Of a DNA stretch of 64,000 nucleotides, positions 11,984 to 23,833 are shown piece by piece (the first letter of the stretch is position 1; each line of letters starts with the position of its first letter). Under the pieces are notes generated by a model that searched no databases, was not told the origin of the DNA, and was given only the letters and a program-made list of their open reading frames with translations. Made by a program: the position numbers and the translations under genes. The stretch is from Atkinsonella hypoxylon (taxonomy: Eukaryota; Ascomycota; Sordariomycetes; Hypocreales; Clavicipitaceae). The stretch covers positions 1-64,000 of the forward strand of contig JFHB01000064.1 of assembly GCA_000729835.1 (NCBI GenBank). The letters are read 5' to 3'.

Positions 11984-14900
11984 CTTTCAGCCGGACGCAC
12001 CGACGACGCGTCAAAACGGAGCGGCCAGTTCGAGCATTACTGTCGTATAGCGGAAGGTGGAAGGAATAGATGGCGAGCCAAGAGAATCCCGCGCTGGAGC
12101 CAAAGGAATACCGATGCCTGCACGACTTCTCAGTGGAAAGTATCTTGGTATAGCTTAAGGAGAAACGATGGTAGGGTGGAGATATACTCACTAGGCTTTT
12201 TCTTTCTTTCTTTTTTATTTTATTTTATTTTATTTTTTTTTCCTCGGTTGTTTCGGGACGAGAGGATGGGTTTTGCTTCTCAGGTCGACTCGGATGGTGA
12301 GCGGCCAATCTTCTTAAGGGATCAATCCGAGCTCACTCAGGCTGCAGAAGAGGACTGAGCTGATGCGGTGCTGGATTTGCAACGGCGATAGCCGCAATGC
12401 TACCCAACAGGGGAGACAACATGCGATCCGCCGGCAGTGATAACGTCCTCACTCTGGTGACCAGACATCATCACCTTAACCGCCAGATGCCAAGTCTGCT
12501 AGGATGACAATTTAATCCAGGCTGGAGGCGATCCACTTTTACGGGAGAGAACGTGCGCGCGGGTAGATGTCCAGGCTCGATTAATTTGTCCATACTCTGG
12601 ACGTGTGTTGATGGAAGAAGATACAGACAGGGTGGGTTACACCAGGATCAATGGCGGGCATGCTCGCGAGGGCGAGATCTGACGACGGCAAAGGGTGCGC
12701 GCTAGACATTTCTTTTGTCCCCAGCTGCTTTTCTCTCTCTCTCTCTCGCTGCACCATGCACATGCGGGACTGCTAATGTCGCATCTCACCCCATTCTTTC
12801 ACTTTGCCGTCTACCCCCTGCCTTTCTGATTCTGTACCAGACGGAGAGACTAGGACACGATAAGCCCCCACGAGATGATCGTTAACCAAAATGAGCCTGT
12901 TGATAACCTGGCCTTAGGGATGTAACGTAGACCCATCAACAAACAATAACGTGAGCAACTTGCCGAGGACTCTCGCGGACACAGCTCTCACTCATTAATT
13001 ATAAATACTCCGTACGAAGTCTCCAGTCCTTTTCCGCCCTCTGCATTCTAGTTCTCGTCCCCTGCTCAGGAACGCGACTCAAGACCCGATGCTGGGACAC
13101 TGGCCTCGAAAGCCCGCCTTCCCTCATCCTGGCTGTAGGACATTGCTGGAGAAGCTTAGTTCTCACGCCACCATGATGACATCTCCGGAGCTAGTGTTGC
13201 GCTCGCCGCTCGAAGATGACGGAATACTGCTGTCCAATTGCCCAGCCCACACTTCCTTGTGGAACAGTAATTGGCTAAAATATTACTCCGTACAGAAAAG
13301 TGCAACGGTATGACATTCGGCACACAGTCCTAGCAAGGTCCTAGTAAGGGTTGCATTCTAAAACGTCCTCTGTTTGGGCCAAGAGTCCCGACTGCGCATG
13401 GGATTCTCCCAGTCGCTCGGCCTGGTGGCGAAACTCAAAATGCAAGCAAGCCATGGGGTTTCGAAGCTACGGTTGATTGGGCCATCGTCCGGATCGCTTA
13501 TGCCTCAGGTGCGTCGTACGAGGGCTCGTGTGAAGGCAGTGCTGATCCTGAATGCGATGCTCGCCGCAATTAGTCAATCACAACATTGTGGTTATCGGGC
13601 CTGACATAGATCGACGACCACTGCCGGTCGTCTTCTCCAAGCCACAACGTGTAGCTAAATTCTTTTCGTAGAACTTGCCTACGCCGTTTCACTTATCTGA
13701 CTCGACAGAGAACAGCGTCATAAGCGCACTACTAACATTTGAAATTAACGATCCACATAAGCTGGACGAGAGACTTTCTGCCGCTTCAGTATGGTAGGCG
13801 GCTAGATTGTGAAGGACTGGGCAGAAAACTGTTCGGATCCGTATCAGCCAAGCGCAACAGTCGATTTGTCCCGGCTAAATCGACTTCAAATAACGCCTGT
13901 CAGCCATCAAGGCTTGTTCATGGAGTAATTGAAACCCCGGCATTCAAATTACACTCATTTCAACAATTAGTTTAGGAGTCATTGGCGCACTTCTCTCACG
14001 TCTGCTGCATAGAGAAACTCATTATCTATATAATGGCAACAGCATGTTGCAGCCAAGAGACTCGAGCCAATCACTAACACGGCTAGCACTTGCCAACATT
14101 TTATATGCTGGAGTTTGAATTGAGTCTCCTGTCCTTTGACATAGTAAAGATATAGTTATCGCATCACAGAAATGGACCAAGTGCTTTCATTGGGCTTGCG
14201 GCGTTCTCGGCGTCTGTATGAATATCGTCCCCGGCCCCCCTCTTCTCGCCCCTTCCACCAACAAGAAGATTTTCCCGTTAGTACGATCTTAAAAGTTTTG
14301 ACACACAAAGATTGGCGTGTGCAACTGAAAGCTTGCACAATGACTTGACTAGCCCCGGCCGGACTTTTCAAACTGGGACTTCATAGCTCGCATCGGAGTG
14401 TACGATTGGCTTGGTAAATGGCTATTTGATTGAACGCCTTCAATTAGCTTCGGTTTATGCCAAACCCCCCCCCCCCAAAAAGTAAAAAGCAAACAAACAA
14501 AAGAACCATGTAGATTGCAAACCCTGACCGAGCGTGCAGCATGTCTAAGGATCTCTTGCAGTTACATGTAATAGTCAAACTTAGGACTGGGCGCATAACT
14601 GAGCAATCGTAAGACAGGGAAGCGATTCATGCTTTCGCGTCCGGCGACGAATGTAAACCGCCTGGTCCTTGCACCTCCCTGCCCATATTCCGTACCGACG
14701 GTGGCAGCTTGCAGTAGTATACTATATTGACAATATAATATAAGTAAATAAGAGCTTAGCATACATGGCTGGACCACAAAACTCTTGCAGACGTCAGCCA
14801 TGGGCGAGAGGAAGTAAAATCAATAAGCCATTGCTCTATTCCCCCCTCGGCGGAATATCGATGCTGCATTTCTAGTGAAGATCGCCTTGGGATCGATTTC

Positions 14901-15799
14901 AGGATCAACGGCCCCGGGGAAGGCTCTAGAATTCAGGTGCCGCTCATGGCTTAGGCTAGCCATTGTTTGATGGAATATTTCCTTGTGCCAAGGTGCAATT
15001 ACCGCTGATTCCACCGAACTGTCCACGATAAATCGCGCTCGAGATGATTGCGGTCGGTCATGTCCTACGCAGCGCCCGTGCTATTCCCAAGCGGCACAAA
15101 ACCCTGAAATCGGACGGAGGGAACAAAGGGCGATCCTGCGTCAGGTTGCAAAACCTGCAAAACGCGAATAGATCAATCCCATGCCGTTGGTGAAAAGAAA
15201 TGACGGCTGCTTCGGACATGGGCGTCTCCGATAGTCGGTACTGGCAAGGACACGGACAATTGAGCACCCCGACCGCCAAGACCTCGAGCTCCCGATCCAG
15301 CACATGGCAGCTTTAGCGGGCCTGTTATCTCGCAGCAAAAGTTCGCATTAGACACTTATTAGGTAATTGTAGTTCGTCTCATGAGCGAGTAACACAGAGG
15401 CCTTTGAGACATAAAGATAGCGTGGTATGCAGTGTAAGTGTGCCGAGTTGCCGCGCGCATGGCACGCACCAACTAGACTCCACGCCGTGGCAAACCTGTG
15501 ACCAAGTCGGATAATATACCTTTTCATCCTTCTTTGTTCGAATTTCCTTCTGTTACATCCTCTGGCTCTCGGAGAAGGCATTCAGGGTTGCTTTCCCACT
15601 CCTCCTTGCAGAAATATCAACGATTGGTGGGAAGGAAGCAATCCACGTGCTTATGACACGGCCGCTCCTTCCTCTTTTGGCGTGTGCAACTTCTTCTGTA
15701 TAACTAATCTCCACAAACTGCCGCGTTTGATCTGAACGCGCTTGATTTGCGTCTCTTTCTCTTCCATTTAGCCTTTCTCCCGCCTTCTTTGGTTGTAGG
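11984..15799. other. 3.8-kb intergenic region
   Basis: Nothing recognisable is encoded. A tract of TTTTATTTTATTTT type lies at about 12215-12245. At 12995-13090 a tataaata box, a TACTCCGTA copy and a pyrimidine-rich leader precede an ATG at 13089. They look like a core promoter, but the 74-aa frame behind it has no visible family. A second TACTCCGTA lies at 13284-13292. The segment 13374-13604 has a somewhat protein-like frame broken by stops. Confidence 0.5.
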
Positions 15800-17638
15800 T
15801 TGCAACGCATGGTCATGCCATCCGACTCCTCTGTTTCAGCTGTTCCTGTTGGAGCTGAGGTTGAGAAAGGAGTTAGGCTACATCAGACGCAATTGGGCAA
15901 TGAGCGACTCGGAGATGACTCTCGACAAGGGTCACGAGACTTTGGCGAAGAGAATGTTGATATCATTCGGATGAATAATCCGGTGCTCAGATTCTTGGCA
16001 CGTTTGGAAAGCCGCATTGACAAATGTGCCGACTTTGAAGCTATGGGCGTTGAGAGGGTTCCCGAGGACAAGCGCAGACCGCCTCAGATACTAAATGTAC
16101 GTGAAATTCTGTTGCAGCACGATCATCCTTAACGTTGTAGTGCCTGAAACTCATAGATGAGTGTGCAGATGATATTCTTCTGGTTCTCGGTCCTGTTCAG
16201 TCCTACCATGATACAGATTGGCATGCTTGGTCCAATTCTTGGTGTCTCTGTGAATACTTCCATCCTTCTCACTATCCTGGCGACATTGACTGGATCTACT
16301 GTACCTGCATTCACCGCCATTCTTTCCCCGATGACTGGGCTGCGACAGATTGCCGTATCTCGTTACTCACTGGGACTATGGGGTTCCAAGCTCGCTGCTG
16401 TGCTGAATGTTGTCATCAATGTCGGTTACGCTACTATTGCGGCCATTCTTGGAGGACAGCTTCTGCGCGCTGTCTCGGGCGGCAGTCTTGCCTTGGTCGT
16501 TGGAATCGTGATTATCGTTCTTATTGCATTTTTCGTTTCATTTTTTGGGTATGGTACCATTCATCACTACGAACGTTACGCATGGGTTTTCGCTTTTATT
16601 CTCATATGTGTCATGTACGGACAATCAGCCCAGTACTTTTCACCAACGCCCGAGCTCAGCCTCATTGAAGGTATCGACTTGAGCGGAGCTTGCCTTAGTT
16701 ATTTCGCCATCATATTTGGCGTGTGCGCGTCATGGTGTCCGATTGCAGGAGACTACTATGTTCATTACCCCACGAACACGAGCAAGAGGCTAGTCTTTGG
16801 ACTGACTTTTGTTGGTCTGATTGTCCCTACAATATTTGTTGGCATATTGGGCAACCTTTTTGGCGGCATAATCCTCACGAATCAAACACTATCTAGTATG
16901 TATGACAGCAGCGGCTTGGGGGGTGTCATACTTGCTGTCATGTCTCCGCCAGACGCATGGAGCAAACTTGCATGCGTTCTCTTTGCTCTTTCTCTTCGTA
17001 AGATACCTCTTTATGGGCAGAAATTTCTCATGGTTCTTCTCGCTAAAATCCAAGAACAGTCGGAGACACGATTGCGAATATCTACTCTAGTGCGCTCTGC
17101 ATGCAATTGCTGGGGAAGCACTTTGTCGCCGTTCCGCGGTTTGTCTGGTGTACATTGCTTTGCATAGTGACGTTTATACTGGCTTACGCTGGGCGAAACG
17201 TTCTGGAGCACATAATCAACAACCTGCTTTCGATCCTTGGATATTGGACCTTGGCATTTGCTGTCATTCTATTTATTGAGCACGTTTACTTTCGTCCGCG
17301 AATTGGGGGATATGACTTGACGGCTTGGCAAGATGCGTATCGTCTACCGATTGGCCTAGCAGGGACCGGTTCGCTGCTAATTGGCATTGGTTTCTCTTTC
17401 TTGGGCATGTGTCAGACCTGGGTAAGTTTCTCTTGCTCCGTCGAGAATTTTTTTATTTTTCTATTTTTATTCTTTTTATCTGTGAACAGATACTGAAACC
17501 CTCATGTAGTACATTGCACCGATTGCCAAGAAGATAGGTAGGTCGGGAGGCGATGTCGGTGATGAGCTCACATTGATGTCGGTGATGATAGCGTACCCGA
17601 TTCTCAGAACCATCGAGCTGAGATGTTCTGGCAGGTAG
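15800..17638 (+). CDS. NCS1-family purine-cytosine permease (Fcy2-like)
   Basis: Spliced as join(15800..16096,16157..16997,17060..17421,17510..17638), 542 aa. Phases agree at all three introns. The product is a polytopic protein with about 12 membrane segments after a hydrophilic N-terminus that includes the cytoplasmic motif RFLARLESRIDK. Family hallmarks are the first helix FSPTMIQIGMLGPILGVSV, the TGLRQIAVSRYSLG loop, SWCPIAGDYYVHYP, GDTIANIYSSAL, and the C-terminal YIAPIAKKIG and RTIELR. Fungal members import adenine, guanine, hypoxanthine and cytosine by proton symport at the plasma membrane. The last acceptor at 17509 was chosen because it joins W directly to YIAPIAKK; an upstream acceptor would bring in foreign residues. 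Starts at 15809 or 15815 are also possible. A guanine deaminase gene follows 743 bp downstream in the same direction. Confidence 0.88.
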
Positions 17639-18380
17639 CTAGGCCAGCAGTTTGATGTGGTTCGGGACCAGATAACTATTGCTAGGACCGATTCCCGGCT
17701 GTCAACCATCCTAACAGCCTCTCCTCTCTGGTAACTGCAGGCCTGGCTTGCCAAGCACATTAGCACGAGCCGGGAGTGGTGCTTGCCACTGCTGGGCTGG
17801 GGTCTTGCCGTTGTCACCCGCGTGCCTTGTGGGTCCACGGTTAAGAGGCCGGGTTCATCTGTCAAATAAGGTTTAATTTTAATGTTAGAGATCTAGTGTT
17901 TGTGTCACCGACGAGGTCAGACTTGCACATAGAGACACTCCTGGAGACGAAGAAGGCACGTGAACGGCATGGAATTCATTATTTGACCAGGTCAGGGTGG
18001 AACGGGTGTTGGTCTTACAGCAGTACAATAGGAAAATATAACATGTGTGCCTGCGTTTCCTCGGAATCCAGCACTCTCCTCCAATGCTTCCTTGAGTGAC
18101 TGGCAACGTCCTGCTCTGGAACTCCGTGAATTGAGTCAATCACACGTCGGAATACTGCCTGATTGTGATTCGAAAGAATAGTACTCCGTAGTAACTACAG
18201 ACACAATTGAAAGTGAAAGGGCAAGTTAGGACAAGAGACCTTGAATCAGGAAATTAGTCATGACGGCATGCACCTGCTGTGTCTGCCCAACATCACCTCC
18301 ACCCCCGCCCCTCGGTGCTCCGCATTCTGCCCTCCTCAAAGACCCATGATCCCACGATCTTGACCAACGTTCTTTTCACC
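17639..18380. promoter_or_regulatory. Spacer between permease and guanine deaminase
   Basis: 742 bp that should contain the terminator of the permease gene and the promoter of the deaminase gene. It includes a TACTCCGTA copy at 18182-18190, about 190 bp before the deaminase start. I saw no exact TCGG-N6-CCGA purine-regulator (UaY-type) site. Confidence 0.45.
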
Positions 18381-19751
18381 ATGCCATCACCTCCCAAAGC
18401 CCAAGCCTTCCACGGCACCATCGTCCACTCCACGTCCCCGACCACGCTGTCCATCCTCGAGGAGGCCCTCCTCATAATCGACTCGGCCGGCCTGATCACC
18501 ACGCTCCAGCCCAACACACCCGCCGCCGCCATCCCTCCCATCCTCTCCTCGCTCCATCTCCCACCAGACCTCCCCGTCCGGTTCCTGTGCCACGGAGAGC
18601 TCCTCATCCCAGGCTTCGTAGACACGCACCACCATGCCCCGCAATGGCTGCACCGCGGCCAAGGCCAAGGCCTTCACATCCTCGAATGGCTCGACCAAGT
18701 CGCCTTCCGCCACGAGTCTCGCTTCCAGGACGCCGCGCATGCTCGCCGCGTCTACAGCGACGTCGTGAGCGGCATGCTCCGCCAGGGCGTCACCACCGCA
18801 AGCTACTACGGTTCCAAGCACGGAGAGGCCACCGCCGTCCTGGCCGACATTTGTCTCGAGCGGGGACAGCGAGCGCTCGTCGGCAAGTGCAACATGTCCC
18901 GCAACGCACCAGACTACTACCGCGACGCGAGCGAAGCCGAGTCTCTCCAGGTCACCCGCGACGTCATCGCCCACATCAAGAAGATCGACCCGGAGGGCAA
19001 GCTGGTCCGCCACGTGCTCACCCCCCGGTTCGCCATATGCTGCGAGCCAGCGCTGCTCTCCGGCCTAGGCGACATCGCAAGGCAGCACCCGGACATGCCC
19101 ATCCAGACGCACTTCAACGAGTCGGAGCAGGAGAGGAAGGCCACGCTGGCGCTCTTCCCGGACTTTGACAACGAGGCAGATTTGTACCAGCACTTCGGGC
19201 TGCTCAACGAGCGGTCCATCCTGGCCCACTGCACCGTCATGACGGACTACGAGACGCGGCGCCTCGCCGAGTTGCGGTGCGGGATCGCGCATTGTCCCAC
19301 TGCGAATATGACGGTAGGCGGCGGCTTCATGGCTGCGCCCGTCAAGGACTTCCTGAGGCGCGGGATCAAGGTTGGGCTGGGGACCGACTCGGGCGGCGGG
19401 TATTCTTCGTCCATGCTGAATGCGATGCGGCACAGCCTCGTGGCGTCCTTTGCGAGGGATTGTCTTGACGCGAGCGCCGGCACGGCTGCCGTCTCGCTGG
19501 AGGAGGCCTTTTATATGGCTACGCTGGGGGGTGCGCAGGTCGTTGGGCTCGCGGGCGAGGTTGGCACCTTGGAGGTTGGCAAGCAGTTTGATACGCTGGT
19601 GGTGGATATTCGGCGGGAGAGAGGGGGCGTGAACGCGCCGCTGGACGAGGATGATGCGCAGCGGACCGTGTTGGAGAAGTTCGTCATGACGGGGGACGAT
19701 AGGAACATCGTGAGCGTTTTTGTAAAGGGGGCGCTTGTGCATGCTTTGTGA
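18381..19751 (+). CDS. Guanine deaminase (amidohydrolase superfamily)
   Basis: 456 aa, intronless. The enzyme converts guanine to xanthine and ammonia in the cytosol, the entry step for guanine into purine catabolism. Zinc-site motifs are all present: PGFVDTHHHAPQ (H83 and H85), QTHFNESEQE (H244, E247), LAHCTVM (H283), HCPTANMTVGGG and GLGTDSGGG (D336). The C-terminal part closes the amidohydrolase fold with GTLEVGKQFDTLVVD. The reading frame is open from 18279, but the Met at 18381 gives the usual N-terminus and length. Coding GC at third positions is high. It is co-oriented with the upstream nucleobase permease, which could supply its substrate. It converges with BRF1, 255 bp stop to stop. 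Confidence 0.93.
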   Translation: MPSPPKAQAFHGTIVHSTSPTTLSILEEALLIIDSAGLITTLQPNTPAAAIPPILSSLHLPPDLPVRFLCHGELLIPGFVDTHHHAPQWLHRGQGQGLHILEWLDQVAFRHESRFQDAAHARRVYSDVVSGMLRQGVTTASYYGSKHGEATAVLADICLERGQRALVGKCNMSRNAPDYYRDASEAESLQVTRDVIAHIKKIDPEGKLVRHVLTPRFAICCEPALLSGLGDIARQHPDMPIQTHFNESEQERKATLALFPDFDNEADLYQHFGLLNERSILAHCTVMTDYETRRLAELRCGIAHCPTANMTVGGGFMAAPVKDFLRRGIKVGLGTDSGGGYSSSMLNAMRHSLVASFARDCLDASAGTAAVSLEEAFYMATLGGAQVVGLAGEVGTLEVGKQFDTLVVDIRRERGGVNAPLDEDDAQRTVLEKFVMTGDDRNIVSVFVKGALVHAL

Positions 19752-20006
19752 GGGAGCCGTGTTTGAAACAGGCCTCTCTATGGATGAGGGCTCGTCAGAC
19801 AAGTTGTGTTCCATGAATGACTTTTATTCTGCGGAGCATTCCGTGCATTAGAATTGCCGTGTATGCCTGGTCCAGTAGCATTATATACAAGCGCATGGGT
19901 ATCAAAGCAACTGGGCTGCCACAAGGAGTCGGCTATAATGAAAATTCCCACAATGGCAAGTCGAAGGGGGCAAACAATCCAACTGCGCCGGATCCCCGAT
20001 ACACCA

Positions 20007-22232
20007 TTACTCCTCATCCTCCAGGCCATACTCGGCGTCTAGATCTCCATCGTCATCGTCGCAGCCCTCTCCAAACTCCTCCCCTTCGCCGTACTCTTCC
20101 TGTTCTCCATACTCATCTTGCTCTTCCTCTTCGTCGCCAGCCACACTCTCGTCTGGCTCCTCGTTCGCATCATCCATGCCGACCGTGCTCCCTGCCGCAC
20201 TGGTCCTGCGGCTCGTTGCTGTAGACCCGAGGCCTCCGGCGTTGGGGATGTCGAAAATGCTGCGGATGGCATCGTAGTTGATTCGCTTGGACCACGCCCG
20301 ATCCTTTGCAACGTTGATAGCAGCTTCGGCGGCCGAGCTGGCCGGGCTGGTTTGGCCTTCGCCCATTCGCGCTCGCTTCCTACGACGTCGCGTCTGCTTC
20401 GGTCGATCGGCGTCGACCTTTCTGCGAAACACCCTCTCTTGGCGCTGTCGTAGCCAGTCTTTGTTTTGGTTCACCCAGATAAGTTCCTTGATGCGTGCCT
20501 CGTCGGGCGACAACAGGCAGTTCATGACCTCTGGATCGTCGGCGAACTCGTCCTCAGTTACATCCTCTGACATTGAAACCACCTTGCTTGGTCTCTGCTG
20601 GAGCGCCCAGTGAGAATGGATTCTCGCTCGCTGCTCGGCGTTGGAATAAGCAAGAGCATGTTCGTACGTGAGGGGGTCGTTGAAGATGTCTTCAATCTGA
20701 CACTCTAGCTCTGCTTCATCCTCTTCCCACTCTTCATTAATGGGTAGCTGGGGTTTGGCGCGTTGCTTCCCCTTTTTATTGGACCGCCGGCCTTCAGTCT
20801 CTCCCTCCCCCTCCTGGTCCAATTCCTCGTCGATGACATCCCCAAACTCATGCACTAGCTCTTCCAAGTCATTATTCCCCTCCCCTTCCTCTTCTTCCTC
20901 ACCATCCTCGTTGATCGGAATGCTCGGCATGTTTTCTGGTATTTGCGACGGCAGAGGCGGGATAATGAAACCATCAGCATCCCGACGGAACTTGACGGCC
21001 GGCGCTTTTGACAGATCGGCGCCACCCTCTACCATCCTGCGTTGGTGGAATTCTGCTGGAATTGCGGATGTAGCACCCTCGTCATCCTCGACAGCACCGG
21101 CCGCGCTACGCTTCCTCTTTCGGGACTTATTCTCAGCCCCTTTTCTGAACTCCTCTGATTTGCGGTAAAAGGAAGGAGGGTCGTGTGAGCTCTCTAGGAA
21201 ATCTTGCTTGAGGAAGTCCTCTACAGACATTTGACTTGACTCGGTAATGTTAAATTCCTGAAGGCGACTCTGGATCGTGTGGTTGGTAACTTTGACGATA
21301 TAGACAACTTCGCGCACGGTGCGTCGAAAGTTGTGCATTCGAGCGGCCATCAGCAAGCAAGCACCGCAAATGCCTGACGGACGACGACCCATGACCATCC
21401 AGTCTCTGCTCATCCGTTTCACAAGTCGAACTGCATCCTCAGCCACCTTGGCCGTGTCTTGGTGAAACTCCATTTTCGTCGCAAAGCGCCAGATGAGGTC
21501 TTCCGGATATACTGGTACAAGCCCATCGTTGCCGATAGGAACAACCTCATTGAGCTTTTTGAAGATGCGTCCCAGCTTGAAGACGTTGACCTGTACCAGG
21601 TCTGCCAAGTCAATCAACATGACTTTACACGGAGGCTCTGCTCGACAGGCGGCGTAAAGACAAACCGCAGCGACACTGCTGAGCGTTCGCCCTTGAATGA
21701 AGTTAGCACCTGAAGCGAGTTTGAAAACCTGGGTTCCAGCAGTGACCAGACTCTCGCTGACATTGAGCTGTTGGGCATAACCTTGCATGAGGCCTCGCGC
21801 CTCTCGAATGCTCTTCTCCCGATCCTCGGTTCCGCCGACGCGTCTAAAGGCCGGGCCCATGCTCCTGACACCTGCTTGGTCTGCACCAATGAATGAACCT
21901 TGGACCATGGCGGCACCCGATGAAGTTTCACCAAACTGGACTTCGGCGACAATGTTGCTGTCGTCAGCTACACGACCGCAAGTCTGACAAGTGCCATCGA
22001 CAACGTTAGGCTTGGGACAAGCTTTGTTCGGACATTGCTGCCGAGCCGGTACGGCGACAGCGCCATTTCGGTTCGCTGATGAAGAGACGGACTGAGATTG
22101 TGCAGTTGCCTGTGCTTGGCGGCGTTCTTCCCTCTCCCTCATGGCTCGAATAGCGTTTGGCCGAGCAAAACGAGACTTGGAAGAGCCGGCGTCGGCACCA
22201 GCCTTCCTGTTGGGATTTAATAACGAAGACAT
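20007..22232 (-). CDS. BRF1: Transcription factor IIIB subunit Brf1
   Basis: 741 aa, intronless. Brf1 is the TFIIB-related subunit of TFIIIB and recruits RNA polymerase III to tRNA and 5S genes together with TBP and Bdp1. The zinc ribbon is C67-x4-C72...C82-x2-C85. Two cyclin folds follow, at about 130-215 (ASGANFIQGRTLSSVAAVCLYAA) and 225-320 (GRRPSGICGACLLMAARMH). The Brf1-specific C-terminal block (DEARIKELIWVNQNKDWLRQ) is embedded between acidic tracts and a basic RRRRKRAR segment. The protein ends in a long Glu/Asp-rich tail (EEEEQDEYGEQEEYGEGEEF). A nuclear housekeeping gene. The ~90-residue region before the ribbon is basic and low in complexity. Confidence 0.95.
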   Translation of the reverse strand: MSSLLNPNRKAGADAGSSKSRFARPNAIRAMREREERRQAQATAQSQSVSSSANRNGAVAVPARQQCPNKACPKPNVVDGTCQTCGRVADDSNIVAEVQFGETSSGAAMVQGSFIGADQAGVRSMGPAFRRVGGTEDREKSIREARGLMQGYAQQLNVSESLVTAGTQVFKLASGANFIQGRTLSSVAAVCLYAACRAEPPCKVMLIDLADLVQVNVFKLGRIFKKLNEVVPIGNDGLVPVYPEDLIWRFATKMEFHQDTAKVAEDAVRLVKRMSRDWMVMGRRPSGICGACLLMAARMHNFRRTVREVVYIVKVTNHTIQSRLQEFNITESSQMSVEDFLKQDFLESSHDPPSFYRKSEEFRKGAENKSRKRKRSAAGAVEDDEGATSAIPAEFHQRRMVEGGADLSKAPAVKFRRDADGFIIPPLPSQIPENMPSIPINEDGEEEEEGEGNNDLEELVHEFGDVIDEELDQEGEGETEGRRSNKKGKQRAKPQLPINEEWEEDEAELECQIEDIFNDPLTYEHALAYSNAEQRARIHSHWALQQRPSKVVSMSEDVTEDEFADDPEVMNCLLSPDEARIKELIWVNQNKDWLRQRQERVFRRKVDADRPKQTRRRRKRARMGEGQTSPASSAAEAAINVAKDRAWSKRINYDAIRSIFDIPNAGGLGSTATSRRTSAAGSTVGMDDANEEPDESVAGDEEEEQDEYGEQEEYGEGEEFGEGCDDDDGDLDAEYGLEDEE

Positions 22233-23166
22233 GTCGGCTCAAGTTACATGTATACCAGTCGTATAAGGAGGCAGGCAAGCGACATTCTCTGTTCAAGTGC
22301 TTGCAATAAGTCGAGCGACTGCCTGAAAAGGGACAAAAAAGGATAATAAAAAATAAACCTGGAGAGACGCAAAGAGCCGAAGAAAATGTTCAGCAAGAGT
22401 TTCGCTGCATCGATCTCCAATCTCAGCTAAATTGAAAGCAATGCCCTATGTTAATGAGGAATAGCAAGGTAAGATATCGATGAATCGATGAGCGTGACGA
22501 CGTCGATCACGGACGGGTTCAGCAAGGGGTCTTAAAAAAATTCTTTGTGAACGAGAAGACTTGGTTATGGATTGGCTTCGGTTTTTTTGGTTAAGTGGGG
22601 GTGTCGCATGACAGAGCTTGCGCGTTCGAGGCGGCGCCCTGACAGGGAAAAAAAAAAAAAAAAAACACACAATTAAGCACATGCGCGCACACTGTGTCGA
22701 TACTGTCCTCCAGGATATCAACAGATTGCGTCTAGACTGCCCCGTGCTGCACCGCATAGCTTTTTCTTTCCTCATTGCTATCACGAAAATGTCATTGAAC
22801 CCTTGTTTTGATAAATATTAGGTTCACCGCAAAAGCAGTATGCTAACCGACGTTCAGCCGACAGAAATACATGTAGGGTAGCCACGGACATGCAAAATTT
22901 CATCGTCTTGATGTTACACCTGATTACGAATTGTCGCGAAATCCGAATACTGTGGTTCTAGGTGCATGTCAGAATTTCATCTCTTTCGTTACGGAGTATT
23001 GCTATTTATTGTACGACATTGTTCAGCTCGATTTGGCCGCGATGAGTAACTCCATCTTTTATCCACCCAAGGTGCAACCTAAATAGCTGAAGATTGAGGA
23101 GATGCAGTCGCTTTCGTCGAAACTGGACATTTTTGAATTGAAGAACAGTCGCTCGCTCGACGCAAC
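22233..23166. promoter_or_regulatory. Divergent intergenic region of BRF1 and the Ree1-like gene
   Basis: Holds the two divergent promoters. It contains an A18 run near 22648-22665 and one inverted TACTCCGTA copy (tacggagta, 22990-22998). No other gene is visible. Confidence 0.5.
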
Positions 23167-23833
23167 ATGCATACGCCATTCACCTTTGCGGCTGATTTCA
23201 ACACTGACATCTGGAAGAAGCCGCCCACTCACAACGTCTTCACGGGTAAGTCCTCACTACATGCCCATCCACGATAGAGTCCCCATCACCAGTAGGAAAA
23301 TGGTTGAGGAAAGCAGACAGTCTTGCTAAGCGCCGTCTCCAGCACCGTATCATCCTCACTCCAAGGGCCCGTCGCTCAAATTCGTCTCTGCCACTCTGAC
23401 CTTCATCGCCACCTACATCCATCAATTCGACCAAGCTGGTATCCTCTTAACTTACACCAAAGATTCGGATCGGAAATGGATCAAGTCCGGGGTTGAGCTG
23501 TTTAATGACGCTCCCCGTCTCTCCACAGTCTGCACCGACAACTGGTCCGACTGGAGCGTGTCGGACGCTCCCCACGGGGACGAGGTTCGCACTGGATGCA
23601 AGCCTGTGACTATTACCGTGGACCGGATTGAGGATGAGCTGGGCTTGAGTCTATGGGTGTATCATGTCGATGGTGTCAAGAAGACCCCGTTGAGAGAAAT
23701 CACTTGGCCCTTCGGAACTGTAGGAGAAGGATGGGAGCTCGAGGTCTCGGCTGCCGTTGCGAGACCGTTCAAGGATACGCAGGACAAGTTGGAGGCTACG
23801 TTCCAGAGCTTCGACGTGAAGTGGAAGAACTAG
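23167..23833 (+). CDS. DUF1349 / Ree1-like concanavalin-A-fold protein
   Basis: Spliced as join(23167..23245,23343..23833), 189 aa. The 97-nt intron has a GTAAGT donor and a CCAG acceptor, and the phase agrees. The predicted protein starts with MHTPFTFAADFNTDIWKKPP, continues through beta-strand-like FVSATLTFIATYIHQFDQAGILL and SVCTDNWSDWS-type segments, and ends in ITWPFGTVGEGWELEVSAAVARP. The D-x-W-K-P-P opening, the tolerance strand with DQAG and the W-x-V-G arrangement fit the DUF1349 family, which includes yeast Ree1 (implicated in enolase regulation). There is no signal peptide, so it is probably cytosolic. Biochemical function is not established. Confidence 0.75.

Noticed and set aside
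11907..12191. 94-aa ORF upstream of the PTH11-like gene as a possible longer N-terminus
   Set aside because: It is in a different frame from the first exon, and the exon starting at 11983 already gives the family-typical N-terminus.
13374..13604. Possible pseudogene fragment (frame containing VDWAIVRIAYASG)
   Set aside because: Somewhat protein-like but broken by stops and without a family I can name.
17639..18380. UaY-type purine regulator site between permease and deaminase
   Set aside because: No exact TCGG-N6-CCGA was found. The similar tcgg...ccga pair at 15211-15230 has a 12-nt spacer.
18387..19013. 208-aa antisense ORF inside guanine deaminase
   Set aside because: Shadow frame of a GC3-rich coding region; the sense strand has all catalytic motifs.
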